Positions 1-7,644 of a stretch of DNA of 25,236 nucleotides are shown here, one piece after another. The notes below the pieces were generated by a model that saw only the letters and a list, made by a program, of their open reading frames with translations, was not told the origin of the DNA and searched no databases. The first letter of the stretch is position 1. Every line of letters starts with the position of its first letter. Origin of the DNA: an uncultured Oscillospiraceae bacterium (GTDB lineage: Bacteria > Bacillota > Clostridia > Oscillospirales > Acutalibacteraceae); contig UQHH01000039.1 of assembly GCA_900540865.1 (NCBI GenBank), positions 1 to 25,236 on the forward strand, in the 5' to 3' direction. Position numbers and translations under genes: made by a program.

Positions 1-53
1 CCCGCCGCTATCAGCTCCGCGACATGCTTATCGAGCACATTGATTTTCCCCAC
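1..53 (-). CDS. mutL: DNA mismatch repair protein MutL, N-terminal fragment (cut by window edge)
   Basis: Only the first 17 codons are inside the window. They read MGKINVLDKHVAELIAAG, the conserved start of the MutL GHKL ATPase domain, where the helix carrying the ATP/Mg-binding residues begins. MutL links MutS mismatch recognition to strand incision and excision. I take a GTG start at 53-51 because GGAGGT (minus strand, 66-61) sits 7 nt upstream and the family N-terminus begins exactly there. It follows mutS by 31 nt, the usual mutS-mutL pairing, so co-transcription is expected. Nothing can be said of the C-terminal endonuclease domain. Confidence 0.93.
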   Translation of the reverse strand, partial: MGKINVLDKHVAELIAA

Positions 54-84
54 AAGGCTCACCTCCGTCAGAATTGATTTGGGC

Positions 85-2712
85 TTATGCGTTTTCCTTT
101 GCCTGCCGGATTAAATCGAACAGGATGTTCATCGATTCAATCGGCGTAAGCGTATTGATGTCGACAGAAAGCAGCTTTTCCTTGATTTTGGAGGTTCCCG
201 TGTCAAGCAGGGACATTTCCATCAGCGGCTCCTGCGTATTTTTTGCCTTTTTCGTTTTCTTTTCAGCAGGAGCTTTGCTGTTATCGCTTTCAAGCTCCTT
301 TAAAATCTGCTTTGCGCGGCTTATAATCCAGTCCGGAATACCCGCGAGCTTTGCGACCTCGATGCCGTAGCTGTCGTCCGCCCCGCCTGGGACAATCCTG
401 CGCAAAAACGTGATGTCGTCCCCGCGTTTTTTGACCGCGATGTTATAGTTCTTTACGCCGTCGAGCAGGTTTTCCATAACGGTAAGCTCGTGGTAATGCG
501 TTGCAAAGAGCGTCTTGGCGCCAAGCTTCTTTTTATCGGTCACGTATTCAAGCACCGCGCGCGCTATGCTCATCCCGTCGAAGGTTGAGGTTCCCCTGCC
601 GATTTCATCCAGAATCAAAAGGCTTCTGGAGGTTGCGCTTTTGACGATATTTGCGACCTCATTCATCTCGACCATAAAGGTCGACTGCCCGGAGGCCAAA
701 TCGTCCGACGCGCCGACCCTTGTGAAGATGCTGTCGACTATGCCGATTTCCGCGGAATTCGCGGGTACGAAGCTGCCGATTTGCGCCATCAGGACAATCA
801 GCGCCGCCTGGCGCATATAGGTCGATTTACCCGCCATATTCGGGCCGGTGATGATGGCGGTGCGGTTTTCAGCCGTATCGAGGTAAACGTCGTTCGGAAC
901 GAACGGCGCGCCGTCGAGCAGGCATTCTACAACCGGGTGGCGGCTGTCCTTGAGCTTTATGACGCCGCTCAAATTGACCTCCGGCCGGCAGTAGCGGTTG
1001 TCTGAGGCGGTGGATGCAAAGGAGCAGAGCACGTCGAGCTGCGCAATACATTTTGCGGTGTTTTGAATGCGCGTAAGCTCCGCGGCGACCGTCTTGCGCA
1101 CCTCGTCAAAGAGCGCGTATTCCAGTGTGACCGCGCGGTCCTTCGCGCCGAGAATCCTGCCCTCGAGCTCTTTTAATTCCTGTGTAATGAAGCGCTCGCA
1201 GTTTGTGAGCGTCTGTTTCCTGATATATGTATCGGGCACCATTTCCTTGTAGGAGTTTGAAACCTCGATATAATAACCGAATACACGGTTGTAACCGACC
1301 TTGAGCTTTGGTATGCCGCTCTTTTGACGCTCCTGCGCCTCGATGCTGGCAAGCAGGTCTGTCGAGCTGTTCATGTCCCCGTTTAGCATATCGAGCTCTT
1401 CGTTGTAGCCCCTGCGGATGATACCGCCCTCCCGCACGGAAAACGGCGGGTCGTCGACGATTGCGCGGTCGATTAAATCACGCATATCGGTAAGCTCGTC
1501 TATACCTTCGTAAATTTCCCGCAAATAGCTGGAGGAAACGCCCGCAAGCTGTTCTTTGACCTCGGGCAGCTTTTGGAGCGCGGTGGAAAGCGAACGAAGC
1601 TCCCTGCCGTTCGAGGTACCGTAGACGATGCGCGTCATCAGGCGCTCGATGTCAAGCACGCCGGAAAGCGTGTTTGAAAGCTCCAGGCGCATTACCGTAT
1701 CGTTTACAAGCTCCTCCACGGCGTTTTGCCTTTTGACGATGGGCGCGCAGCTGATAAGCGGCTGTTCAATCCACGAGCGAAGCATCCGCTTGCCCATGGC
1801 TGTTTTCGTTTTGTCGATGACCCAAAGGAGGCTGCCGCGCTTTTCCTTGCTGCGCAGTGTTTCCATCAGCTCAAGATTGCGCCGCGTATTGAAGTCGAGG
1901 TTCATAAACTGCGTTTCGCTGTACACATCAAGCGTATTGATGCGCTCGAGCCCTGTTTTCTGCGTTTCCCTGAGATAATTAAGCAGCGCGCCGATGCTGC
2001 ATACGAGCTCGCCCATGCCCTCGTCGCACAAAGGCTTTACGTTCTTTTCCCCAAACTGTGAAACGGCGCTTGCATAGCATACAGAATCGTCAAATTTACT
2101 GTCGGAAAGCATTTCGACACCGGCGGAAAGCCTGTCCCTGATAAAGCCCGGCAGCTCTTTAAAATTGACCGTGTCCCCTCCAATTAGTATTTCGCGCGGG
2201 GAAAAGCGGGACAGCTCGTTTTGAAGCTTTGCGAGGCAGTCGCTCCCCGCAAGGGCGGTCGCGTGGAGCTCGCCCGTCGAGATGTCGCAAAACGCGACGC
2301 CGACGCTGCCATTTCTTGTAAAGGCGCAGCAGATATAGTTGTTCTTGCCTTCGTCGAGCATGCTGCTCTCGATGACCGTACCGGGCGTTATGACACGGAT
2401 AATATCCCGCTTTACAAGCCCTTTCGCGGCCGCCGGGTCCTCGGTTTGTTCACAAATGGCCACCTTGTAGCCCTTTGCGACGAGCCGCGCTATGTATGCC
2501 TCGCTGCTGTGGTAAGGAACGCCGCACATCGGCGCGCGTTCCTCCTGGCCGCAGTCCCTTCCCGTTAAGGTCAGTTCGAGTTCCTTCGACGCAAGCTTCG
2601 CGTCGTCGAAAAACATCTCGTAAAAATCGCCGAGGCGAAAAAACAATATGCTGTCCTTGTTTTCCTCTTTGATTTTGAAATATTGTTTCATCATCGGGCT
2701 GAGTTCAGCCAT
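85..2712 (-). CDS. mutS: DNA mismatch repair protein MutS
   Basis: An 875-residue protein of normal MutS length that recognises base mismatches and small loops and recruits MutL in an ATP-dependent way. The N-terminal mismatch-binding domain carries the Phe-X-Glu reading motif (F30-Y-E32). The C-terminal ABC-type ATPase shows Walker A (GPNMAGKST, near residue 625) and the Walker B/D-loop region (LLILDEIGRGTSTFDG, near 700), followed by the HxH-containing switch (FATHYHEL). The lever, clamp and connector regions between are intact. Residues 827-837 hold QEPLMEMSLLD, a weak match to the sliding-clamp-binding motif expected in this tail. The ATG start has AGGTG 8 nt upstream. It lies between a YlbF/YmcA-family gene and mutL, as in Bacillus, where cotE intervenes. 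Confidence 0.98.
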   Translation of the reverse strand: MAELSPMMKQYFKIKEENKDSILFFRLGDFYEMFFDDAKLASKELELTLTGRDCGQEERAPMCGVPYHSSEAYIARLVAKGYKVAICEQTEDPAAAKGLVKRDIIRVITPGTVIESSMLDEGKNNYICCAFTRNGSVGVAFCDISTGELHATALAGSDCLAKLQNELSRFSPREILIGGDTVNFKELPGFIRDRLSAGVEMLSDSKFDDSVCYASAVSQFGEKNVKPLCDEGMGELVCSIGALLNYLRETQKTGLERINTLDVYSETQFMNLDFNTRRNLELMETLRSKEKRGSLLWVIDKTKTAMGKRMLRSWIEQPLISCAPIVKRQNAVEELVNDTVMRLELSNTLSGVLDIERLMTRIVYGTSNGRELRSLSTALQKLPEVKEQLAGVSSSYLREIYEGIDELTDMRDLIDRAIVDDPPFSVREGGIIRRGYNEELDMLNGDMNSSTDLLASIEAQERQKSGIPKLKVGYNRVFGYYIEVSNSYKEMVPDTYIRKQTLTNCERFITQELKELEGRILGAKDRAVTLEYALFDEVRKTVAAELTRIQNTAKCIAQLDVLCSFASTASDNRYCRPEVNLSGVIKLKDSRHPVVECLLDGAPFVPNDVYLDTAENRTAIITGPNMAGKSTYMRQAALIVLMAQIGSFVPANSAEIGIVDSIFTRVGASDDLASGQSTFMVEMNEVANIVKSATSRSLLILDEIGRGTSTFDGMSIARAVLEYVTDKKKLGAKTLFATHYHELTVMENLLDGVKNYNIAVKKRGDDITFLRRIVPGGADDSYGIEVAKLAGIPDWIISRAKQILKELESDNSKAPAEKKTKKAKNTQEPLMEMSLLDTGTSKIKEKLLSVDINTLTPIESMNILFDLIRQAKENA

Positions 2713-2745
2713 TGTCTTATCACCTCATGCGTTTTCTTTTTAAAT

Positions 2746-3150
2746 TTAATGGCAGCCGGAGCAGGAAGAACAGCTTCCGCCGCAGCCCGGGGAATAGTCG
2801 GTCGTTTCCGGGTCTTCCCCATCCGCCGACTGGGTGATAATCGCGATGACGCGCTGTAAAACGGTGTCGAGCGCCTCTTTGTGATGGTTATAAGAAAGCA
2901 TGTTCTCGTTTTTCATGATTTTGTCGTAAACCTCGCGCATCTCTGTGTTCAATGCCTGAAGCTTTTCGTCGTCGCGGTCGGTCTTTGTCGCTTCGTTGTT
3001 GATTGCCATACGCTTTAGGTTGAACTGGCCAATCATCTCCTGGAGCTCCTTATCCTCGTCGCTCTGCTGTTTCGCAATCTGCAGCTTCAGATAGCTGTCT
3101 TCCTTCTGGATAGCCTTTCCTAGCTCTCTTGCCATTTCGATAAGTTCCAT
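2746..3150 (-). CDS. YlbF/YmcA family regulator with Cys-rich tail
   Basis: A 134-residue, mainly helical, charged protein of the YlbF/YmcA (com_ylbF) family. In Bacillus subtilis YmcA, YlbF and YaaT form a complex that binds iron-sulfur clusters and directs RNase Y-dependent mRNA maturation, affecting competence, sporulation and biofilm formation. Here the C-terminus carries four cysteines in CX3CX2CX2C spacing (C123, C127, C130, C133) followed by a terminal His, consistent with a metal or Fe-S ligand set. The position between miaB and mutS matches ymcA in Bacillus, but YlbF-type paralogues are alike, so I leave the symbol open. Start ATG with AGGAGG 8 nt upstream. No promoter is visible in the short gap after miaB (3151-3168), so it is probably co-transcribed with miaB. 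Confidence 0.88.
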   Translation of the reverse strand: MELIEMARELGKAIQKEDSYLKLQIAKQQSDEDKELQEMIGQFNLKRMAINNEATKTDRDDEKLQALNTEMREVYDKIMKNENMLSYNHHKEALDTVLQRVIAIITQSADGEDPETTDYSPGCGGSCSSCSGCH

Positions 3151-3168
3151 TTTAACATCCTCCTGATT

Positions 3169-4578
3169 TTATAAAAGCTCGCCCTTCAAAATCCAATTGC
3201 GCGCTTTTGTTATTTTGACCTTGGCAAACGTGCCGATAAGCTCCTCCGGCCCGTCGTGCTCCACTATTATATTGCCGGAAGTACGCGAGGTTAATGCATC
3301 GTTTTTACCTGTTTTTCCTTCCACCAGAACCTTGACGGTTTGTCCAACCATATGGGCGCACCGGATAGCCGCGATTTCCTCCTGCACCTGCAAAAGCTCG
3401 GAAAACCATTTCGATTTTTCAGAAGCGGGTACAGGGTCGTCCATTTTTGCGGCGGGCGTGCCCGCGCGCGGGGAAAAGATAAAAGTGAACAGCGAGGTAA
3501 ACCCAACCTCACGTATAAGCGAAAGCGTTTCTTTAAAATCCTCGTACGTTTCGCCGGGAAAGCCGACGATTACATCGCTCGTAAGCGACACGCCCGGAAT
3601 TTTTTCTTTTGCGTAACGGACAATTTCCAAATACTGCTCCCTTGTATACCGCCGGTTCATCTGCTTTAAGATACCGTTGCTTCCCGACTGGAAGGGCAGG
3701 TGCAGGTGCAGGCTGATATGCTTGCCCCGCGCTATGGTATCGATGAGCTCCCTGGTGCAGTCCTTCGGATGGCTCGTCATAAACCGCAGCCAATATTCTC
3801 CTTCGATTTCGTCTATTTTTGAAAGCAGCTGCGCAAAGGTTATCGATTCCTCCAACCCTTTTCCATAAGAGTTTACGTTTTGCCCGAGCAGCGTAATGTC
3901 CTTATAGCCGGACCCTACAAGCTCGTTTGCCTCTTTTAAAATTTCTTCCGGTTTGCGGCTGCGCTCCCTGCCGCGCACATACGGTACGACGCAGTAGGAG
4001 CAGAAATTATCGCAGCCATACATGATGGGCAGCCACCCTTTAAAGGAGCCGTCGCGTTTTACGGGGATGCCCTCGTGAACGAACCTGTCGTCGTCTCCCC
4101 TTACGAACACGCGCTTTCCGGTAAACAGGCTTTCATACAAAAGCTCCGGGAAGCGGTGCAGGTAGTGCGTGCCGAACACCAACCCTACAAACGGGTAGCT
4201 TTTATAGATGCGGTCGGCGACATGCTGCTGCTCCATCATACAGCCGCACAGCGCGATGAGCGCCGACGGGTGCCGGCGTTTGAGCGCCTTGAGCGCGCCC
4301 ACATTGCCGAACACCCGGTCCTCGGCATGCTCCCGGACGGCGCAGGTGTTGAACAGGATAAAATCCGCTTCATCCGGGGTATCGGTAAAGGAATATCCCA
4401 TTTCACTGAGCATCCCTTTAATTTTTTCACTGTCGGCCACATTTTGCTGGCAGCCATATGTCCTGATATAGGCAAGCGGCTTATCGCCGCGGGCGCGCGC
4501 CTGCATAATTTCCGTTACGAGACGCGTATATTCCTTTTGGCTTTGCGCCTGTGTTTTTTCTTCTGTATTTTCAGGCAA
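3169..4578 (-). CDS. miaB: tRNA-2-methylthio-N6-dimethylallyladenosine synthase MiaB
   Basis: A 469-residue radical SAM methylthiotransferase that adds a 2-methylthio group to i6A37 of tRNAs reading UNN codons. The N-terminal MTTase domain shows three auxiliary cluster cysteines (C43 in TYGCQQN, C79 in FNTCAVRE, C113 in CGCM). The radical SAM triad is C189-X3-C193-X2-C196. A TRAM domain ends the protein (ALTSRTSGNIIVEHDGPEE region to the stop). The start is TTG: GGAGG lies 9 nt upstream, and the nearby ATG at 4594-4592 is out of frame. The about 30 residues before the MTTase motif are normal for Firmicute MiaB. A sigma-A-like promoter sits just upstream, so this is likely the first gene of a miaB-[YlbF/YmcA]-mutS-mutL unit. 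The YGCQQN motif and mutS context favour MiaB over MtaB. Confidence 0.96.
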   Translation of the reverse strand: MPENTEEKTQAQSQKEYTRLVTEIMQARARGDKPLAYIRTYGCQQNVADSEKIKGMLSEMGYSFTDTPDEADFILFNTCAVREHAEDRVFGNVGALKALKRRHPSALIALCGCMMEQQHVADRIYKSYPFVGLVFGTHYLHRFPELLYESLFTGKRVFVRGDDDRFVHEGIPVKRDGSFKGWLPIMYGCDNFCSYCVVPYVRGRERSRKPEEILKEANELVGSGYKDITLLGQNVNSYGKGLEESITFAQLLSKIDEIEGEYWLRFMTSHPKDCTRELIDTIARGKHISLHLHLPFQSGSNGILKQMNRRYTREQYLEIVRYAKEKIPGVSLTSDVIVGFPGETYEDFKETLSLIREVGFTSLFTFIFSPRAGTPAAKMDDPVPASEKSKWFSELLQVQEEIAAIRCAHMVGQTVKVLVEGKTGKNDALTSRTSGNIIVEHDGPEELIGTFAKVKITKARNWILKGELL

Positions 4579-4613
4579 TCGGTCGTGCCTCCATTCCTTT
4601 AAGCTTACCGTTT

Positions 4614-4642
4614 ATAATACCATATGACGCCGTTATCTTCAA
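4614..4642 (-). promoter_or_regulatory. Sigma-A-type promoter upstream of miaB (extended -10)
   Basis: On the minus strand TTGAAG (4642-4637) and TATTAT (4619-4614) are separated by exactly 17 bp. TG lies one base upstream of the -10, giving an extended -10 (TGGTATTAT). It lies in the 97-bp gap between the yunB stop and the miaB start, 35 nt before the TTG. A partial inverted repeat (CGCCGT/ACGGCG) overlaps the -35 side. Assigned by eye; no transcription start is known. Confidence 0.68.
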
Positions 4643-4675
4643 GAGGCGACGGCGGATTGCGACATAAATTTACAA

Positions 4676-5326
4676 TTAGGACGCATTTTTTCCGAGGTAT
4701 AAAGCCGGGACGGTACCGACGATAATCGTCTCCGCAATCGGCACGTTTGTTACAACCTCCACATTCTTGAGGCCCTCGTCGCCTATCAGGAACATTTTGG
4801 CTGTAATGGTAAGGTCGATGATATGCTGCGTCTGGTTGATTCCCGCTGAAACAAACTTGCTGTCAACCTTTGTCTCGATGCTGCTTTCAAAATCGAGCGC
4901 AACGGGAATGCGCGGCCCCTTTCCCTTGAACAGCTCGATTCCGGTAAGGTCTCCCACCGCGATTTGTATCGCGCGGCTGCGCAGGGAATCGATTTGCTTC
5001 TGCGCTTCGAGCGTATAGGCTGCCTTTAGTTTATTCATATTGAGCGAATTCGTCGTAATGCCCTGTATGGAATTTCCATCCTGCGTATACTGTACGGTAG
5101 CCAGGTCACTGTATGTAAAATCGACATCCTGAAGCTCTGTTTGCGCCGCCGTGTTGATTGCCTCGGTTGCTAGCGCCGTTGCCTTCACGCCTGCGAGTCC
5201 CGCAATCATCGGGCGGAGCATCATCTCAAAAAAAATAAAAACGGCGACAGCCAACACCAAAAGAAATAAAAACACTCTTTTGAATACATTTGGCTTCTTC
5301 CGTTTTCTGTACCGGTACCGGAACAT
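4676..5326 (-). CDS. yunB: Sporulation protein YunB
   Basis: A 216-residue protein with a basic N-terminus (FRYRYRKRKK) and one membrane segment at about residues 18-35, so most of the chain should lie outside the membrane. The middle and end match the YunB family: the RPMIAGLAGVKATALATEAI block after the membrane helix and the C-terminal IVGTVPALYLG. In Bacillus subtilis yunB is a sigma-E-controlled gene needed for efficient sporulation; its biochemical role is unknown. The ATG is preceded by GAGGGG 7 nt upstream, but that Shine-Dalgarno forms the 3' arm of a perfect hairpin (see 5332-5359). The gene sits between the efp unit and the miaB promoter. Presence of yunB suggests endospore-forming ability or ancestry. 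Confidence 0.9.
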   Translation of the reverse strand: MFRYRYRKRKKPNVFKRVFLFLLVLAVAVFIFFEMMLRPMIAGLAGVKATALATEAINTAAQTELQDVDFTYSDLATVQYTQDGNSIQGITTNSLNMNKLKAAYTLEAQKQIDSLRSRAIQIAVGDLTGIELFKGKGPRIPVALDFESSIETKVDSKFVSAGINQTQHIIDLTITAKMFLIGDEGLKNVEVVTNVPIAETIIVGTVPALYLGKNAS

Positions 5327-5331
5327 AGAAA

Positions 5332-5359
5332 CACCCCTCGATATACTATTCGAGGGGTG
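5332..5359 (-). terminator. Perfect hairpin: likely terminator of the efp unit that also encloses the yunB ribosome-binding site
   Basis: CACCCCTCG and CGAGGGGTG (minus strand) pair over 9 bp, plus one extra A-T pair inside, leaving an 8-nt loop (ATAGTATA). The RNA continues UUUCUAUG, a short, imperfect U tract. It starts 19 nt after the stop of the CD1247-like gene, as expected for an intrinsic terminator. The GAGGGG of the 3' arm is the only Shine-Dalgarno for yunB, whose ATG begins 5 nt after the stem. The hairpin can therefore end upstream transcripts, mask yunB translation on read-through RNA, or both. Confidence 0.7.
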
Positions 5360-5378
5360 CCGATTCGGTTCATAATTT

Positions 5379-5849
5379 TCAGCTCATCAGGTCTTCCGCT
5401 TCATCCTTCTTTTCAGAAGCGCAGCAGCCGCATTCCTCGTCCTCGTCGAACAAATCGGAGAAATCGAACTCAAGGTTTTCGCCGCATTTGGGGCAGTCCA
5501 TCTCGCCGGAAAGGAGCAAATCCTCTTCCAGGCAGATAACCTCGCCGCAGGTCGGGCAGGTAACCTCATAATATACGTCTTCCTCGTCGTCCTCATCGTC
5601 GCAGCAGCCGCAGTCGCATTCTTCAAGCTCGTCGTAGAACTCCTCTTCGAGGTCGGCTAAATCCTCGTCCACCGCGTCAACCTGCTCGCATACGTCGTCG
5701 AGACACTCCTCAACCTCCGATACGGCAAGCGCCATGTCGTCGAGCAAATCGACGATTGCGTTGATAATTTTGACCTCGTCCTTGTTTTCGTCGAGCTTCA
5801 AGCCCTCTGCAAGTCCTTTGATATAAGCAATTTTTTCAGTCAGCGTCAT
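5379..5849 (-). CDS. CD1247-like acidic zinc-ribbon protein, function unknown
   Basis: A 156-residue, strongly acidic protein. Residues 1-70 form a helical, probably coiled-coil N-terminus (TEKIAYIKGLAEGL...) typical of clostridial proteins with a CD1247-type N-terminal domain. Residues 98-122 form a zinc ribbon (C98-X2-C101 ... C119-X2-C122, with an extra C106). This is flanked by two further clusters, CDCGCC at 78-83 and CGCC at 140-143, giving 14 cysteines in all. The true start is the ATG at 5849: AGGAG lies 8 nt upstream and the family N-terminus begins there, whereas a longer frame would run into efp. It follows efp by 16 nt and is presumably co-transcribed from the efp promoter. No enzymatic motif is visible, so I assign no function beyond probable metal binding. 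Confidence 0.85.
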   Translation of the reverse strand: MTLTEKIAYIKGLAEGLKLDENKDEVKIINAIVDLLDDMALAVSEVEECLDDVCEQVDAVDEDLADLEEEFYDELEECDCGCCDDEDDEEDVYYEVTCPTCGEVICLEEDLLLSGEMDCPKCGENLEFDFSDLFDEDEECGCCASEKKDEAEDLMS

Positions 5850-5865
5850 GTTATTACTCCTTTTG

Positions 5866-6423
5866 TTATGCGCGGGCCATATATTCGCCCGTACGCGTGT
5901 CGATTTGAATCGTATCGCCTTCGTTGATGAAAATCGGAACCTTGATTTCCGCGCCCGTTTCAAGCGTCGCGGGTTTGGTAACGTTTGTTGCGGTATCGCC
6001 CTTTACGCCCGGTTCCGTCTGCGTAACCTCAAGCGTTACAAAGTTCGGCGGCTCTACGCCGAAGACGTTGCCCTTGTAGGAAAGCACCTTGCAGGTCATG
6101 TTCTCCTTGACGAACTTGAAGTTGTCGCCGAGCACGCTGCTGCTGATTGGTATCTGCTCGTATGTCTCGCTGTCCATGAAATAATAAAGGTCGCCGTCGC
6201 TGTAGAGGTATTCCATGTCCTTTCTCTCGATAAAAGCGGTCGGGTATTTGTCGTTGGGGTTGAAGGTTTTTTCAACGACAGAGCCTGTAATGACATTCCT
6301 GATTTTTGTGCGAACGAAAGCGGCGCCCTTGCCCGGCTTGACATGCTGGAACTCAATGATAGAGACAACCTGTCCGTCCATCTCAAAGGTGACGCCGTTT
6401 CTGAAATCTCCTGCAGATATCAT
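5866..6423 (-). CDS. efp: Translation elongation factor P
   Basis: A 185-residue EF-P of standard length with its three beta-barrel domains. EF-P enters the ribosomal E site and relieves stalling at polyproline stretches. The modified loop reads HVKPGKGAAF, placing the modifiable lysine at K32, the same place as Lys32 of Bacillus EF-P (5-aminopentanolylated) and Lys34 of E. coli (beta-lysylated). No modification enzyme is in this window. The C-terminal signature GDTIQIDTRTGEYMARA is intact. The start is ATG at 6423 with AGGAGG 9 nt upstream; an 18-codon upstream extension is not EF-P-like. It has its own promoter at 6491-6519 and a leader of about 60 nt with a weak 6-bp hairpin (6454-6475). 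It sits downstream of pepP, as in Bacillus. Confidence 0.98.
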   Translation of the reverse strand: MISAGDFRNGVTFEMDGQVVSIIEFQHVKPGKGAAFVRTKIRNVITGSVVEKTFNPNDKYPTAFIERKDMEYLYSDGDLYYFMDSETYEQIPISSSVLGDNFKFVKENMTCKVLSYKGNVFGVEPPNFVTLEVTQTEPGVKGDTATNVTKPATLETGAEIKVPIFINEGDTIQIDTRTGEYMARA

Positions 6424-6490
6424 AAATAAAATCCTCCTAAAATATACGTTGCCGGTAAAACATACAGGGTTTACCAATTTACAAATTTAT

Positions 6491-6519
6491 ATTATACAGA
6501 TGAACCAGCCAAATTGCAA
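6491..6519 (-). promoter_or_regulatory. Sigma-A-type promoter for efp
   Basis: On the minus strand TTGCAA (6519-6514) and a perfect TATAAT (6496-6491) are spaced by 17 bp. They lie in the 113-bp AT-rich gap between the pepP stop and the efp ATG. The predicted leader is about 60 nt. No terminator for pepP is apparent here, so efp can also receive read-through. Identified by eye. Confidence 0.75.
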
Positions 6520-6536
6520 CAGCCAAGCCGAAAAAA

Positions 6537-7613
6537 TTACAGAATCATGAGCTCCTTGGGGATATTTGTAAGGTTTGTACAGCCGCTTTTGGTCACGCAT
6601 ACCATGTCCTCGATACGCACGCCGAACTTACCCGGCAGGTAGATGCCCGGCTCTACCGTGACAATCATACCATTGCTCAAAATGGTTTCTGAGGCTACGG
6701 AAAGCCGCGGCTCCTCATGGATGCAAAGGCCGACGCCGTGGCCCGTGGAATGGCCGAAGCAGTCGCCGTAGCCCTCCCCTTTGATAACATCGCGCGCAAG
6801 CGCGTCGGCGTATTCGCCGGTAACGCCCGCTTTTATTCCTTTGAGCGCCGTTTCCTGCGCGGTTTTTACAATTTCGTAAACCTTTTGCTGCTCTTCGGTT
6901 ACATGGTGCACCGCGACGGTGCGCGTCATGTCGCTGTGGTAACCGTCAAATACCGAGCCGATGTCCATCGTGACGAAATTGCCTTCTTCTACAACGGAGC
7001 CGTCCGGCTCGCCGTGCGGCAGGGACGTCTTTTTCCCGGCGATGGTGATTAAATCGAACGCAACGCCCTGCGCGCCGCGTTTTTTCATTTCAAATTCCAG
7101 ATAAAGCGCAAGCTCCCGCTCGGTCACGCCGGGCTTTATGAGGTTCAGCGTTTCAAGGTACGCTTCCTCCGTGATGCGCTGCGCTTCCTTGATTTTCATA
7201 ATCTCTGCGCGGCTTTTAATCAGCCGCATGTTGCAAAGCAGGTGGTCGAGCGTTTCATCCGCTACCGTGCCGACGGATACCGGCTCAAACATTTTGGCGA
7301 ACTGGTGCGCCTGCCTGACGCTGATGCCCTCGCATTCAAGATAAACGGTTTTGGCACGGTGCTTTTTCAAAAGCGTTTTCAGGCTTTCAGAAAGCCGGTC
7401 GAACACAACGACCTCCATGTGCTTAACGGCCTTTTTCGCGGCCTCTCCATATCGGAAGTCCACAAGCAGGTATGCGTTTGACCTTGTAATGAGCACGCAC
7501 CCGGCGGAAGAACGGAAGCCCGTCAAATAAAAACGGTTGACGTCCGATGTTACAAGCGCGGCTTCTCCCGGCTGCGTCAGCCCTTCGCGCAGGCGTTCCC
7601 ATCTGTTTTTCAT
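6537..7613 (-). CDS. pepP: Xaa-Pro aminopeptidase / dipeptidase (M24B family)
   Basis: A 358-residue cytosolic metallopeptidase that cleaves the bond before proline, near its partner gene efp, which handles proline-rich translation. The N-terminal creatinase-like domain spans about residues 1-125 and the pita-bread catalytic domain follows. The five dinuclear-metal ligands can be placed: D217 (TMDIGS), D228 (HSDMTRT), H288 (FGHSTGHG), E321 (VEPGIY) and E335 (RIEDM). Length fits the short Firmicute type (YqhT-like). Start ATG with AAGGG 6-7 nt upstream. It follows aroQ by 31 nt and is probably in the yqeG-aroQ-pepP unit. Whether it acts as an aminopeptidase or a prolidase cannot be decided by eye. 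Confidence 0.93.
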   Translation of the reverse strand: MKNRWERLREGLTQPGEAALVTSDVNRFYLTGFRSSAGCVLITRSNAYLLVDFRYGEAAKKAVKHMEVVVFDRLSESLKTLLKKHRAKTVYLECEGISVRQAHQFAKMFEPVSVGTVADETLDHLLCNMRLIKSRAEIMKIKEAQRITEEAYLETLNLIKPGVTERELALYLEFEMKKRGAQGVAFDLITIAGKKTSLPHGEPDGSVVEEGNFVTMDIGSVFDGYHSDMTRTVAVHHVTEEQQKVYEIVKTAQETALKGIKAGVTGEYADALARDVIKGEGYGDCFGHSTGHGVGLCIHEEPRLSVASETILSNGMIVTVEPGIYLPGKFGVRIEDMVCVTKSGCTNLTNIPKELMIL

Positions 7614-7644
7614 AGCAAACCCTTCTTTTCAGCCGTTAATCCAG

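Noticed and set aside
5341..5420. Sigma-E promoter for yunB
   Set aside because: Expected from Bacillus regulation, but I could not find a convincing -35/-10 pair before yunB by eye.
5850..5963. 38-codon extension of the CD1247-like gene into efp
   Set aside because: It overlaps the end of efp and is basic, unlike the acidic protein; the ATG at 5849 has AGGAG upstream.
6424..6477. 18-codon N-terminal extension of efp
   Set aside because: It covers the leader hairpin and the AGGAGG; EF-P starts at the ATG at 6423.
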